Source of the DNA: JAHIVB01 sp964574705 | GTDB lineage: Bacteria > Bacillota_I > Bacilli_A > Izemoplasmatales > Hujiaoplasmataceae | Assembly (NCBI GenBank): GCA_964574705.1 | Contig: CAZNOO010000006.1 | Coordinates: forward strand, 1 to 64,000 | DNA: 64,000 nt | Reading direction: 5' to 3' | Part shown: in pieces, positions 17,397 through 25,098 of the stretch | Numbering within the stretch: position 1 is the stretch's first letter | Layout of the letters: every line of letters begins with the position of its first letter | Program-made: the position numbers and the translations under genes | Notes under the pieces: generated by a model | Told to the model about the DNA's origin: nothing | Databases searched by the model: none | Seen by the model: only the letters and a program-made list of their open reading frames with translations

Positions 17397-18380
17397 ATGG
17401 GCAAAGTTTGTTTAATCTTTACTGGTGGTACAATTTCAATGAAGATTGATGATGTAAACCATTCTGTTATCCCCGCATTCTCAGCGGACGAAATAATGGC
17501 AAGTCTTCTCCACTCTGATATTTACAACGATTTAGAAATCTATGAATTTGCAAAAGTACCTTCACCTTCAATTACACCTTTGATGATGCTCGACATCTCC
17601 AAACTGATTCAACCTTTTCTAGATCGTGATGATGTTCTTGGAGTTGTTGTCGTTCATGGGACAGACACTTTGGAAGAGACTGCATTTTTCCTAGATGTCA
17701 TTTTGAACTCAAAAAAACCAGTCATAGTGACTGGCTCAATGAAGTCAAGTTCTGAACTTGGTTTTGACGGAATCAATAATTTAGTCTCTTCAATTTTAGT
17801 TGCTAGGTCTCCTCGTTCGATTGACAAAGGTGTTCTTGTCGTCATGAACGATCAGATCAATGCAGCTTCTGAAGTTACCAAATCTAATACTTTATCTCTT
17901 GATACATTTAAATCTCTTGACTATGGTCCTTTAGGAATCGTTGATAACAAACAAGTAATCTTTCATCGAAATGTCTCTTATCAACGTACTCACGTTCATA
18001 CTGACAGTGTCGTATCCAATGTTCACCTCATTAAAGCCTATGCTGGCATGGACTCATCCTTCTTTGAATTTCTGTCCAGTGACCCTATGACAAAGGGAAT
18101 CGTGATTGAGGCCCTAGGGCGTGGGAATATGCCTCCGATGTCTCTAAAAGGCATACAGTCCCTTCTAGACAAGAATATTCCTATCATTATCACTTCCAGG
18201 TGTCCTTCAGGCAGAGTCTTAGACACTTATGGATATATTGGTGGAGGAAAGAATTTGACTGATATGGGTTGCATCTTAGCTCCTAACTTAAATGGACAAA
18301 AGGCTCGTATCCTTCTGATGCTAGCATTATCAAAAATAAACGACCATCAGAAACTTAAAGAAATATTTGAACTCAACTAA
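17397..18380 (+). CDS. ansA: L-asparaginase, type I
   Basis: Hydrolyses asparagine to aspartate and ammonia in the cytoplasm. The 327-residue product from ATG 17397 (AAAGGA 8 bases upstream) has both catalytic threonine motifs, FTGGTISM at the N-terminus and VVHGTDTLEETAFFLD near residue 85, plus the GSM/SSELGFDG segment. An in-frame start at 17217 would add 60 residues unrelated to the family and is rejected. TATAAT at 17363-17368 supports a promoter inside that extension. Aspartate produced could feed NadB, encoded just upstream. Confidence 0.93.
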   Translation: MGKVCLIFTGGTISMKIDDVNHSVIPAFSADEIMASLLHSDIYNDLEIYEFAKVPSPSITPLMMLDISKLIQPFLDRDDVLGVVVVHGTDTLEETAFFLDVILNSKKPVIVTGSMKSSSELGFDGINNLVSSILVARSPRSIDKGVLVVMNDQINAASEVTKSNTLSLDTFKSLDYGPLGIVDNKQVIFHRNVSYQRTHVHTDSVVSNVHLIKAYAGMDSSFFEFLSSDPMTKGIVIEALGRGNMPPMSLKGIQSLLDKNIPIIITSRCPSGRVLDTYGYIGGGKNLTDMGCILAPNLNGQKARILLMLALSKINDHQKLKEIFELN

Positions 18381-18382
18381 TT

Positions 18383-18412
18383 AAAAACCGCCATTCGAAA
18401 TGGCGGTTTTTC
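18383..18412. terminator. Bidirectional terminator, ansA/DUF3021 gene
   Basis: Strong stem AAAACCGCCATT/AATGGCGGTTTT with a CGA loop between convergent genes. Confidence 0.85.
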
Positions 18413-18417
18413 TTTCC

Positions 18418-18834
18418 TTATTCTTCTTTGTTTTTCTCTTTATTTAATAAGTCATTCATTTCTTTGACCTCAGCCCTTGCTTTCTTCGTAGCGAAGAATA
18501 CCATGATGCTATATACGATTGCGATTAGAATGATGAATAGATAGATGACGAATGAAAACCGGAATATGATGATTCCAAACAAATACTTGATGACATAGAG
18601 ACTTGGTAAAATAACAACAAATCCTAGCAATATATTGAGCCATGAAGCTCCTTTTTCTCTTTTGAACAACATGGATCCAAATGCGAGGAATAATGCCATG
18701 ACCATCGCACCGATGATGACTGGGAGATAATTATAATGAATATTGAGTCTTCTAACAATTCCAGCTTGTAATAGAATCAAGAATAGATTTGAGTAGAAAA
18801 ATGAAAGTATATATGCTTTAAAAAATCGTTTCAT
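18418..18834 (-). CDS. DUF3021-type membrane protein
   Basis: The 138-residue protein has four predicted TM helices and a charged C-terminal tail (KKARAEVKEMNDLLNKEKNKEE). It overlaps the LytTR regulator gene by four bases (ATGA). The pair LytTR regulator plus DUF3021 membrane protein is a recurrent Firmicutes arrangement in which the membrane protein is thought to control the DNA-binding partner. Assignment rests on topology and this context. Confidence 0.75.
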   Translation of the reverse strand: MKRFFKAYILSFFYSNLFLILLQAGIVRRLNIHYNYLPVIIGAMVMALFLAFGSMLFKREKGASWLNILLGFVVILPSLYVIKYLFGIIIFRFSFVIYLFIILIAIVYSIMVFFATKKARAEVKEMNDLLNKEKNKEE

Positions 18835-19277
18835 TTCAGAGTCCCTCCCAATATCATCTTTAATCCCGATACATAAGTTCTGGATATGATGATGACTTCT
18901 TTATTCTTTAATGTCGCTTCCATTCTGCCATTCATTGTGGATTTGAAATGATGGATTTTTGAAGCATTCAAGATCGTGTTTTTATTGACCCGAAGGAAGG
19001 TTGAGTTCTTCAAGATTTCTTCGAGTTCGTAAAGCTTGTTTTGTACCTCGAATACCTCTTTTAGCATACAAGCAAATACCTTATTATCAATACTCTCAAA
19101 ATAGTAAATTTCAGAAGGGATTAGAGCAAAGCTCCGATCTTCTTTTTTTGCGATGATTTTGGTGTCCATCAATTGAATTTGCGCAATGAGTCTCTTCACT
19201 TCTTCATCGACTTCTTTACATTTAACAATGATTTCAGTCTCTTCGATGTTTCTAATCTCTTCTATCGCAATCTTCAT
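18831..19277 (-). CDS. LytTR-family transcriptional regulator
   Basis: The 148-residue protein has no receiver domain. Residues about 50-145 form the LytTR DNA-binding fold: IPSEIYYFESIDNKVFAC, FLRVNKNTILNASKIHHF, and VIISRTYVSGLK. The N-terminal 45 residues are a charged helical segment, as in stand-alone LytTR proteins paired with DUF3021. It lies five bases after the lipoprotein gene and overlaps the membrane protein gene, so all three form one operon. Likely autoregulated through the palindromes at 20030-20065. Confidence 0.88.
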   Translation of the reverse strand: MKIAIEEIRNIEETEIIVKCKEVDEEVKRLIAQIQLMDTKIIAKKEDRSFALIPSEIYYFESIDNKVFACMLKEVFEVQNKLYELEEILKNSTFLRVNKNTILNASKIHHFKSTMNGRMEATLKNKEVIIISRTYVSGLKMILGGTLK

Positions 19278-19282
19278 ACAAT

Positions 19283-19939
19283 TTAAGGCTCCAAGTAAGT
19301 TAGTAACAAATCGTTTGCAGACGTTAAGATTTCGTGCGTTCTTTGAATCTTTTCAAGTCTTAAGTTCAATACATCTAAAACGTCTTGGTGCGTTGACAAA
19401 ATAGTATCCAAATTTTCCATTGTATACGTGCCTCTTAAATCTCTCATTTGAGCATATGCAAGCCCGATTGTCGCCTGCAGTTCTCCTCTGATGTCCTTCA
19501 ATTCGCTAATCCAAGTATCCACTTGTGCCCGGTCGTCTTCAGACAATACAATCTGATTTTCTCTTGCCAATGCAATCGAAGATCTTAAGGTTTCAAATGC
19601 GAGTCTCGTTTGATCTCTTTCATCGACGATTTCGAAATGAACATCGACGATTAATGTGTGCAAACGTCTGATTTCTTGGATCTTTTCTAAAGGTGTCAAG
19701 GTTTCAACAAGAGACAAGTTCATTATTGAGTTTGAGAAGGGTTCCAGTGCTAAATCATCTACGGATGAATCAGCTAAGTCGGCTTCATCAACATTGTCCA
19801 AACTATCGGAAACCTCAAGGCTTTGTGAAGCCGCACGTTCCAACAAGATAAGTCCATTTGATTCCGAACAAGCTGTTAAAGCAAGTGCAAACACGAACAT
19901 CATTGAAAATATTACAAATGTTTTAATTGATTTTGACAT
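19283..19939 (-). CDS. Helical lipoprotein heading a LytTR operon
   Basis: The 218-residue product has a lipoprotein signal peptide ending in LTAC (Cys24). After an acidic linker (about 40-70, Asp/Ser-rich) the protein is almost wholly alpha-helical with coiled-coil character (KIQEIRRLHTLIVDVHFEIV, LNLRLEKIQRTHEIL). No family is recognised. As first gene of the operon with LytTR and DUF3021 it could be an extracellular sensor or an effector of the envelope response. SD GAAGGAG. Confidence 0.8.
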   Translation of the reverse strand: MSKSIKTFVIFSMMFVFALALTACSESNGLILLERAASQSLEVSDSLDNVDEADLADSSVDDLALEPFSNSIMNLSLVETLTPLEKIQEIRRLHTLIVDVHFEIVDERDQTRLAFETLRSSIALARENQIVLSEDDRAQVDTWISELKDIRGELQATIGLAYAQMRDLRGTYTMENLDTILSTHQDVLDVLNLRLEKIQRTHEILTSANDLLLTYLEP

Positions 19940-19990
19940 GATTCATTCTCCTTCAATTTATTTAAATTTCTTCCCGGGAAAGATAATTTC

Positions 19991-20065
19991 ATTATATCTC
20001 ATCATCTTTAATTCGTCATTAATATATGGCCTAAGTTGCATAAACCTATCTGTAAGTGGCACTTA
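19991..20065 (-). promoter_or_regulatory. Promoter and candidate LytTR operator
   Basis: On the minus strand a TATAAT -10 (complement of 19991-19996) has only a weak -35. Upstream lie TAAGTGGCACTTA (20053-20065, palindromic apart from its centre) and CCTAAGTTGC (20030-20039), whose inverted partner CCTAAGTGCC overlaps the palindrome. Poor -35 plus upstream repeats is typical of an activated promoter. Confidence 0.45.
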
Positions 20066-20078
20066 GGACCTATAATGC

Positions 20079-20104
20079 AAAAGAAGAAAGTTTCCCTTCT
20101 TCTT
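20079..20104 (-). terminator. Terminator after ruvA
   Basis: AAGAAGAA/TTCTTCTT stem around GGGAAACT on the minus strand, ending in TTTT; it overlaps the ruvA stop region. Confidence 0.55.
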
Positions 20105-20657
20105 ATTTCAACATGAATTTTAAAGCGTCTTTGATTAACTCGTTTGTCGTCTTTGAAGAATCGAGTTTAGACACCACTTTTTTGATTTCTTTTTGATTGT
20201 ATCCAAGCGCTTGTAATGCCTCTTCAACCTCCGCAACAGCGTCTGATTTTTCTGCCAAGTTTTCAAAGTCAATCTTACCTTGTAAATCCAAGATAATTTG
20301 TTGAGAAGCCTTGGGTCCGATTCCCGGAAACTTTTGAAGATATTTTGCATTTCCAGATTCAATTGCACTTGAAATCGATGCGACGCTGCCAGCGGCCAAA
20401 ATGGCATTTGCGGACTTTGGCCCAATTCCATTGACGCTAATCAATTTCAAGAATAACTCTTTTTCTTCAGGCGTAATAAAACCATATAATGAAATCTCGT
20501 CTTCACTCACTTTTTGATAGGTATAAACCATGGTTTCCTGATTATGAGTAAACGCATAAGGATTCGGAGTCAAAATACGGAATCCGACCTGATTCACTTC
20601 GAGTGTAACGTAATTTGCCTTGATTTCCGTTATGATGCCTTTTAAGTAACTGTACAT
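20103..20657 (-). CDS. ruvA: Holliday junction helicase subunit RuvA
   Basis: The 184-residue product has the N-terminal OB fold (MYSYLKGIITEI, FRILTP), two helix-hairpin-helix motifs (VNGIGPKSANAIL and FPGIGPKASQQIILDL) and a C-terminal UBA-like RuvB-binding domain (EEALQALGYNQKEIKK). RuvA tetramers bind Holliday junctions and recruit RuvB. Unlike the usual ruvAB operon, no ruvB follows; a terminator does. Downstream of obgE on the same strand, with a TATAAT of its own in the 58-base gap. Confidence 0.95.
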   Translation of the reverse strand: MYSYLKGIITEIKANYVTLEVNQVGFRILTPNPYAFTHNQETMVYTYQKVSEDEISLYGFITPEEKELFLKLISVNGIGPKSANAILAAGSVASISSAIESGNAKYLQKFPGIGPKASQQIILDLQGKIDFENLAEKSDAVAEVEEALQALGYNQKEIKKVVSKLDSSKTTNELIKDALKFMLK

Positions 20658-20715
20658 GATTTCACCTCTTCATCATTATATCATGACCTATTTGATGGAA
20701 TCAACCATCCAAAAT

Positions 20716-21999
20716 TTATTCGACGAATTCAAATTCAAAATCAATAATTTTAACCATATCGGCGTCTTTGGCTCCGGCTTTTCGTAAAGCGTCATCAACC
20801 CCAAGTTTTCTTAACTGGCTAATGAACTTCATCACGGCTTCATCTGTCATGAAATTTGACTTTTGATAAAGCCTTGTAATGTCTTCGCCAACAACTTCAT
20901 AGGTATGCTCATCGAGTTGGACAATTACAAACGCAGGAATGCCTTTTTCAAATTCGACAATCAGTTCAGTTGGAATTTCAGTTTCCTCATAAAGCGTGAA
21001 TTGCTTTGTCTGTTCCAGCAGTAAAGAAGCTTTTTGCATCAACGTCGTCAACCCTTTTTTGGTCAATGCGGAGATCTCAACGATTTCAAAATCGTCGTGA
21101 TATTGTTTTTTGAATTCCTTGAGTCTTTCTTCAGCGCCTTCCGCGTCCATCTTGTTTGCGACGACGATTTGAGGACGTTTAGACAATTGATATTTATAAG
21201 TTGAGAGTTCGTTATTGATGGTGAGGTAATCCTGATAAGGATCTCTCGTAGAATGAGCAGACATATCGACGACATGCAAAAGAACTCTCGTTCTTTCAAT
21301 GTGTTTTAAAAACTGAATACCTAGTCCCATCCCCAAGGATGCACCTTCAATTAACCCAGGCATATCGGCCAATACGAAGCTTTTTACGCCATCAAGACTG
21401 ACGACGCCTAAGTTCGGAATAATGGTTGTAAAAGGATAATCCGCTATCTTGGGACGAGATCCACTAACGCTTGAAATGATTGTTGATTTTCCCACGCTTG
21501 GAAATCCTATAATACCGACATCCGCAAGCAATTTGAGTTCAACTCTTAAATCAACGATTTGACTTGGTTCTCCATTTTCTTGGATTCGTGGCGCTTTATT
21601 TCTGGACGACGCAAAAGCGGCGTTGCCTTTTCCGCCTTTTCCGCCTCTAGCGACAACAGCTTGCTCGCCGTGCGAAACCAAATCACATAAAACCCGATTA
21701 TCTTGCAAATTGAAAATAGTCGTTCCGACAGGTACCTTGACGATTTCGTCTTCAGCATCAGCTCCACGCATGTTTTTAATCTTTCCATTTTCTCCGGCTT
21801 TTGCACGGACAAATTTCATATATTTCAAATCATAAAGAGTCGACAAACCTTCATCAGCTTCGAAAATGACGCTTCCGCCTTTTCCACCGTCTCCGCCCGA
21901 AGGTCCTCCGAGAGGAACGTGTTTCTCACGACGAAAAGCGATGATGCCATCGCCACCTTTTCCTGATTTTACTTGTAATACTACTTCATCTAAAAACAT
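20716..21999 (-). CDS. obgE: GTPase Obg/CgtA
   Basis: Ribosome-associated GTPase, 427 residues from the canonical MFLDEV start (ATG 21999, AGGTG spaced correctly); an ATG five codons upstream is not conserved. The glycine-rich Obg fold (GKGGDGIIAFRREKHVPLGGPSGG), G1 GFPSVGKST, G3 DMPGLIEGA, G4 NKMD and a C-terminal OCT domain are all present. In Bacillus obg lies near rplU-rpmA; here they are 8 kb apart. Essential housekeeping gene. Confidence 0.96.
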   Translation of the reverse strand: MFLDEVVLQVKSGKGGDGIIAFRREKHVPLGGPSGGDGGKGGSVIFEADEGLSTLYDLKYMKFVRAKAGENGKIKNMRGADAEDEIVKVPVGTTIFNLQDNRVLCDLVSHGEQAVVARGGKGGKGNAAFASSRNKAPRIQENGEPSQIVDLRVELKLLADVGIIGFPSVGKSTIISSVSGSRPKIADYPFTTIIPNLGVVSLDGVKSFVLADMPGLIEGASLGMGLGIQFLKHIERTRVLLHVVDMSAHSTRDPYQDYLTINNELSTYKYQLSKRPQIVVANKMDAEGAEERLKEFKKQYHDDFEIVEISALTKKGLTTLMQKASLLLEQTKQFTLYEETEIPTELIVEFEKGIPAFVIVQLDEHTYEVVGEDITRLYQKSNFMTDEAVMKFISQLRKLGVDDALRKAGAKDADMVKIIDFEFEFVE

Positions 22000-22052
22000 A
22001 TAGTCACCTGCCAAAAATCTTTCTCTATTATATCACAGATTTACATAAAAAG

Positions 22053-22083
22053 AAAAAAAGAGTGACGAAATCAACTCTTTTTT
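22053..22083 (-). terminator. Terminator of the galK operon
   Basis: AAAGAGT/ACTCTTT stem followed by a T-rich tract on the minus strand (A-rich here), immediately after the GNAT gene. Confidence 0.6.
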
Positions 22084-22571
22084 CAAAGAACCAGTTCATA
22101 ACCGATTCGATTCATCCGTGTCATGTATCCAATCTCTTTATAACCGCAAGAAAGGATGAGTTTTTGCATTCTAATATTATCTGGATGCGTGTCCACCTTG
22201 ATCGATTCATATCCTTCATTAATCGCTTTTAACCGTGCAAAATCCATCAATAAACTCGCGATATGTTGCCTCATGTAATTTGGATCAACCATTAAACGAT
22301 GGACAACCAAAGACTTTTGCATGAGCCATGTCAATTCTGTATAAAACGGGTCATTCTCAGGAAGAATTGAAATTGAAGCAATCACTTTCCCGTGGGATTT
22401 AAAAACATAAAGTCCGGTTGCGTTCAAATCTTTTTCAAAATGTTCGTAAAGCGGATAAGTTTCTGACCATTGGTCAATTCCTTGGTCATGGATATCTTTG
22501 GTGATGATTCGAGCGAGAGACGCAATCTCTTGCAAATCCTCTTTCGTTGCCTTAAGAATCACTTTCCACAC
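22083..22571 (-). CDS. GNAT-family acetyltransferase
   Basis: The 162-residue N-acetyltransferase has the acetyl-CoA-binding region VVHRLMVDPNYMRQHIASLLMDFA and the C-terminal strand-helix IKVDTHPDNIRMQKLILSCGYKEIG. The usual Q/RxxGxG/A loop reads RQHIAS, an atypical variant. It overlaps the upstream membrane-protein gene by 20 bases, so it is translated within the galK operon. Substrate unknown. Confidence 0.8.
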   Translation of the reverse strand: MWKVILKATKEDLQEIASLARIITKDIHDQGIDQWSETYPLYEHFEKDLNATGLYVFKSHGKVIASISILPENDPFYTELTWLMQKSLVVHRLMVDPNYMRQHIASLLMDFARLKAINEGYESIKVDTHPDNIRMQKLILSCGYKEIGYMTRMNRIGYELVL

Positions 22572-23844
22572 CCCTTAGTTCAACAGAGGAATTGGTTTGA
22601 TAAATGAAGTAACTATCGGGTTGTTTTGTCACAGAACCATTTAAATGCTCATAGGTATCATTAACTAAATGAACGGTAAAAGTGGTTCCATAAACCTCTC
22701 TTAATTCAAGGAAGGAATCACTGGAAGAGATATTCAAATCCGTCACATCAAGATTGTATAAATACAGATTAGAGTTATTTGAAGTCACGATTTCTAGTTG
22801 ATTATATACATCTCCTAAAGTAAGCGTAGCCTCTGAATCGTCTAAATTAAAATAAGCTTGATTTAAAGAATTCGTTTGAATACGGAGTTTTGAAGAGATT
22901 GCACTGATTGAGAGATTATCGATGACACTCGAGATTGCTGAAACATAGATTTCAGAATCTTGTGCGACAATCGTCAAAGAATCCATTCCTGTATAATCAA
23001 CGACGACATCCCCTGAGACTGAAACCGTCAAATTGACTTCTGATAAAATCAAACCTTCTGGCAAATAGATTTCCACTTGTGGTCTAAGTACATCTGAATA
23101 TTCAAGGTAGGATAATAGCCCTTCATTGAAATCGATTGTAATTGTTTTATTCACTTCATCGATTGTGTAGTCATAATGGAGTAACTGTAACGAAGTATCG
23201 TATAAATACACAAAATTCGCAGTTGTCTGATTTTTCATTTGATAAAGGTGAATGTTTCCAACGCTTGTAAAGACATTCAGCGTATATTCATCTCCTGCGG
23301 CAATGGCGTCTGCGAATTCATAATTTTGAGTTTCAGTATTCAAATGAAGATTTTCGTAAACGCGATATACAAAAGTATCGCTACCTTTCATAATCTGCTG
23401 TGCTACAAATTTAACGCCGAACAGGAGAACTATCAGGACAATATATGTAATGACAGCCCTTTTCGGGGTATTAATCTTCAGTTTCTTAAATATCGTTATC
23501 AAAGAGATTTGTTTGACGATATGATCTGCTTTGTCTGTCGTTCTTAAGGAGAGGTATCTAAAAGTATTCAAAATGGTTTTGACCATGACTCTTAAGAGAA
23601 ATAACACCAGTTCAATCACGACAAGTGTAATAAAAATCATGAACAAAGCATTGCAACCAAGGTAAATGAACATTAAGAACTTGTCCCAACCTGCACTATG
23701 GCTTAAAACTGAAAAGTCCGTGAATAAGAATAAATTAGCTTGGAAATAACTAAATCCAAAAATAACGATGAAAAACACCGCTAAAAATAATACCGTTTCA
23801 ATCACTGCAAGTAAAAGCACTTTTCCAATTCGATTTGCTGTCAT
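22552..23844 (-). CDS. Membrane protein with DUF4097-like beta domain
   Basis: About 430 residues from an ATG overlapping the galK stop (TGATG). Three hydrophobic segments (about 10-35, 55-85 and 130-150) are followed by a roughly 270-residue extracytoplasmic region of short repeated beta strands with Ser/Asp turns (SLTIVAQDSEIYVSAIS, LSISAISSKLRIQT, LEIVTSNNSNLYLYNL). This resembles the right-handed beta-helix of DUF4097/adhesin-like proteins. Its tie to galactokinase by coupled translation is unexpected and its role is unknown. Confidence 0.7.
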   Translation of the reverse strand: MTANRIGKVLLLAVIETVLFLAVFFIVIFGFSYFQANLFLFTDFSVLSHSAGWDKFLMFIYLGCNALFMIFITLVVIELVLFLLRVMVKTILNTFRYLSLRTTDKADHIVKQISLITIFKKLKINTPKRAVITYIVLIVLLFGVKFVAQQIMKGSDTFVYRVYENLHLNTETQNYEFADAIAAGDEYTLNVFTSVGNIHLYQMKNQTTANFVYLYDTSLQLLHYDYTIDEVNKTITIDFNEGLLSYLEYSDVLRPQVEIYLPEGLILSEVNLTVSVSGDVVVDYTGMDSLTIVAQDSEIYVSAISSVIDNLSISAISSKLRIQTNSLNQAYFNLDDSEATLTLGDVYNQLEIVTSNNSNLYLYNLDVTDLNISSSDSFLELREVYGTTFTVHLVNDTYEHLNGSVTKQPDSYFIYQTNSSVELRGVESDS

Positions 23845-25013
23845 CAAAGTTCACCCTTAATCTCTCTCGCAGAGCCCGATGGATTCAACCTGTAGCACTC
23901 TGCAAATTTATGAAATAGACGATTGTATTCCGATTCAACTCGAGTAATAAAATAATCTACATTATCTGTCTTTACAATATTGACTGTGCAACCGCCAAAC
24001 CCCGCACCCGTCATTCTGGATCCAATGGAACCATTCATTAAAGCGATATCGACCAAAGCATCGAGTTCTGCAATTGAAACCGCATAGTCCTTGGATAAAG
24101 ACTCGTGAGACTTTGTCAGCAATTTCCCAAAAGAAAGGATATCATTTGCTTTTAAAGCTGTGAATGCTTTCTTGGTTCGATCTTGCTCTGTCACTGCATG
24201 CTTCGCCCTTTGAAACAATAAAGGTCCCAATTTATGTTCAAAAGGAATGAATTCATCCGGCGTTAAATCACACAGGTTTTCAATTTTCAATTCTCGCTGA
24301 AGGATATTCAACGCTTGATTGCATTCATTTCGTCTTTCATTATATTTAGAATCAACCAATCCTCTAGATACTTTGGAATTGATGACAACGATTTCATATT
24401 GTCCTAGATTGAATCTGACATTATCATAGGAAAGCGTCACTGTATTTAAAAGCATCGCTTTTTCATCTTCAGCGTTTAAAATGACAAATTGGTCCATAAT
24501 TCCACAGTTAACACCGATGTAGTTGTTTTCAACTGCTTTTGTGATTTTAGCGAGTTCTACATTGGAAACATCCAGCAAGAAACACTTTTTCATCATGATT
24601 GCAACCAGAGCTTCAATCGAAGCGCTACTTGACAAACCTGCGCCAATTGGAAGATTCCCAAATACTGTAATTTCAAATCCTTTGTCAATCACATATCCAA
24701 GTTCAATTAAACGCTTAATGACACCTTTGGCGTAGTTAGCCCATCCATCTTCTTTCTTGAAATTCAAATCGTCTAATGAACACTCAATACTTCCAAGTTC
24801 TTTGAAGTTTTCGGAGTACAGTATAATCTTATTATCCTCTCGGAGTTGAAGACATCCCACATTCCCTAAAGATATCGCGATTGGCATCACGAGTCCACCA
24901 TTGTAATCAATATGTTCTCCAATCAGATTCACTCTGCCTGGAGAAAAAAACGTATGAAGTTGTGATAGGTTAGTCGTGCGCAATTGATGGATCTGAATGC
25001 ACTCTTGAAGCAT
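23844..25013 (-). CDS. galK: Galactokinase
   Basis: GHMP-family kinase forming galactose-1-phosphate. The 389-residue product carries the galactokinase signature SPGRVNLIGEHIDYNGG near residue 25, the ATP-binding loop GAGLSSSASIEA near 125, catalytic-region CGIMDQF and C-terminal GSRMTGAGFGGC. SD TAGGAG. No galT, galE or transporter is adjacent, so a related sugar kinase activity on oligosaccharide-derived sugars cannot be excluded, but motifs favour galactose. Confidence 0.93.
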   Translation of the reverse strand: MLQECIQIHQLRTTNLSQLHTFFSPGRVNLIGEHIDYNGGLVMPIAISLGNVGCLQLREDNKIILYSENFKELGSIECSLDDLNFKKEDGWANYAKGVIKRLIELGYVIDKGFEITVFGNLPIGAGLSSSASIEALVAIMMKKCFLLDVSNVELAKITKAVENNYIGVNCGIMDQFVILNAEDEKAMLLNTVTLSYDNVRFNLGQYEIVVINSKVSRGLVDSKYNERRNECNQALNILQRELKIENLCDLTPDEFIPFEHKLGPLLFQRAKHAVTEQDRTKKAFTALKANDILSFGKLLTKSHESLSKDYAVSIAELDALVDIALMNGSIGSRMTGAGFGGCTVNIVKTDNVDYFITRVESEYNRLFHKFAECYRLNPSGSAREIKGEL

Positions 25014-25033
25014 GATATCAACTCCTAGGTCAT

Positions 25034-25062
25034 ATTATACTTTATTTTATAATCATACGCAA
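25034..25062 (-). promoter_or_regulatory. Promoter of galK operon
   Basis: Minus-strand TTGCGT (complement 25057-25062), 17-bp spacer, TATAAT (complement 25034-25039), ending 21 bases before the galK ATG. Confidence 0.65.
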
Positions 25063-25074
25063 TTTACAAAACAA

Positions 25075-25098
25075 GAAAAAAGGACATTGCTGTCCTTA
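25075..25098 (-). terminator. Terminator after the phosphorylase gene
   Basis: AAGGACA-GCAA-TGTCCTT followed by TTTTT on the minus strand; it overlaps nothing and ends the 1052-codon gene. Confidence 0.8.
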
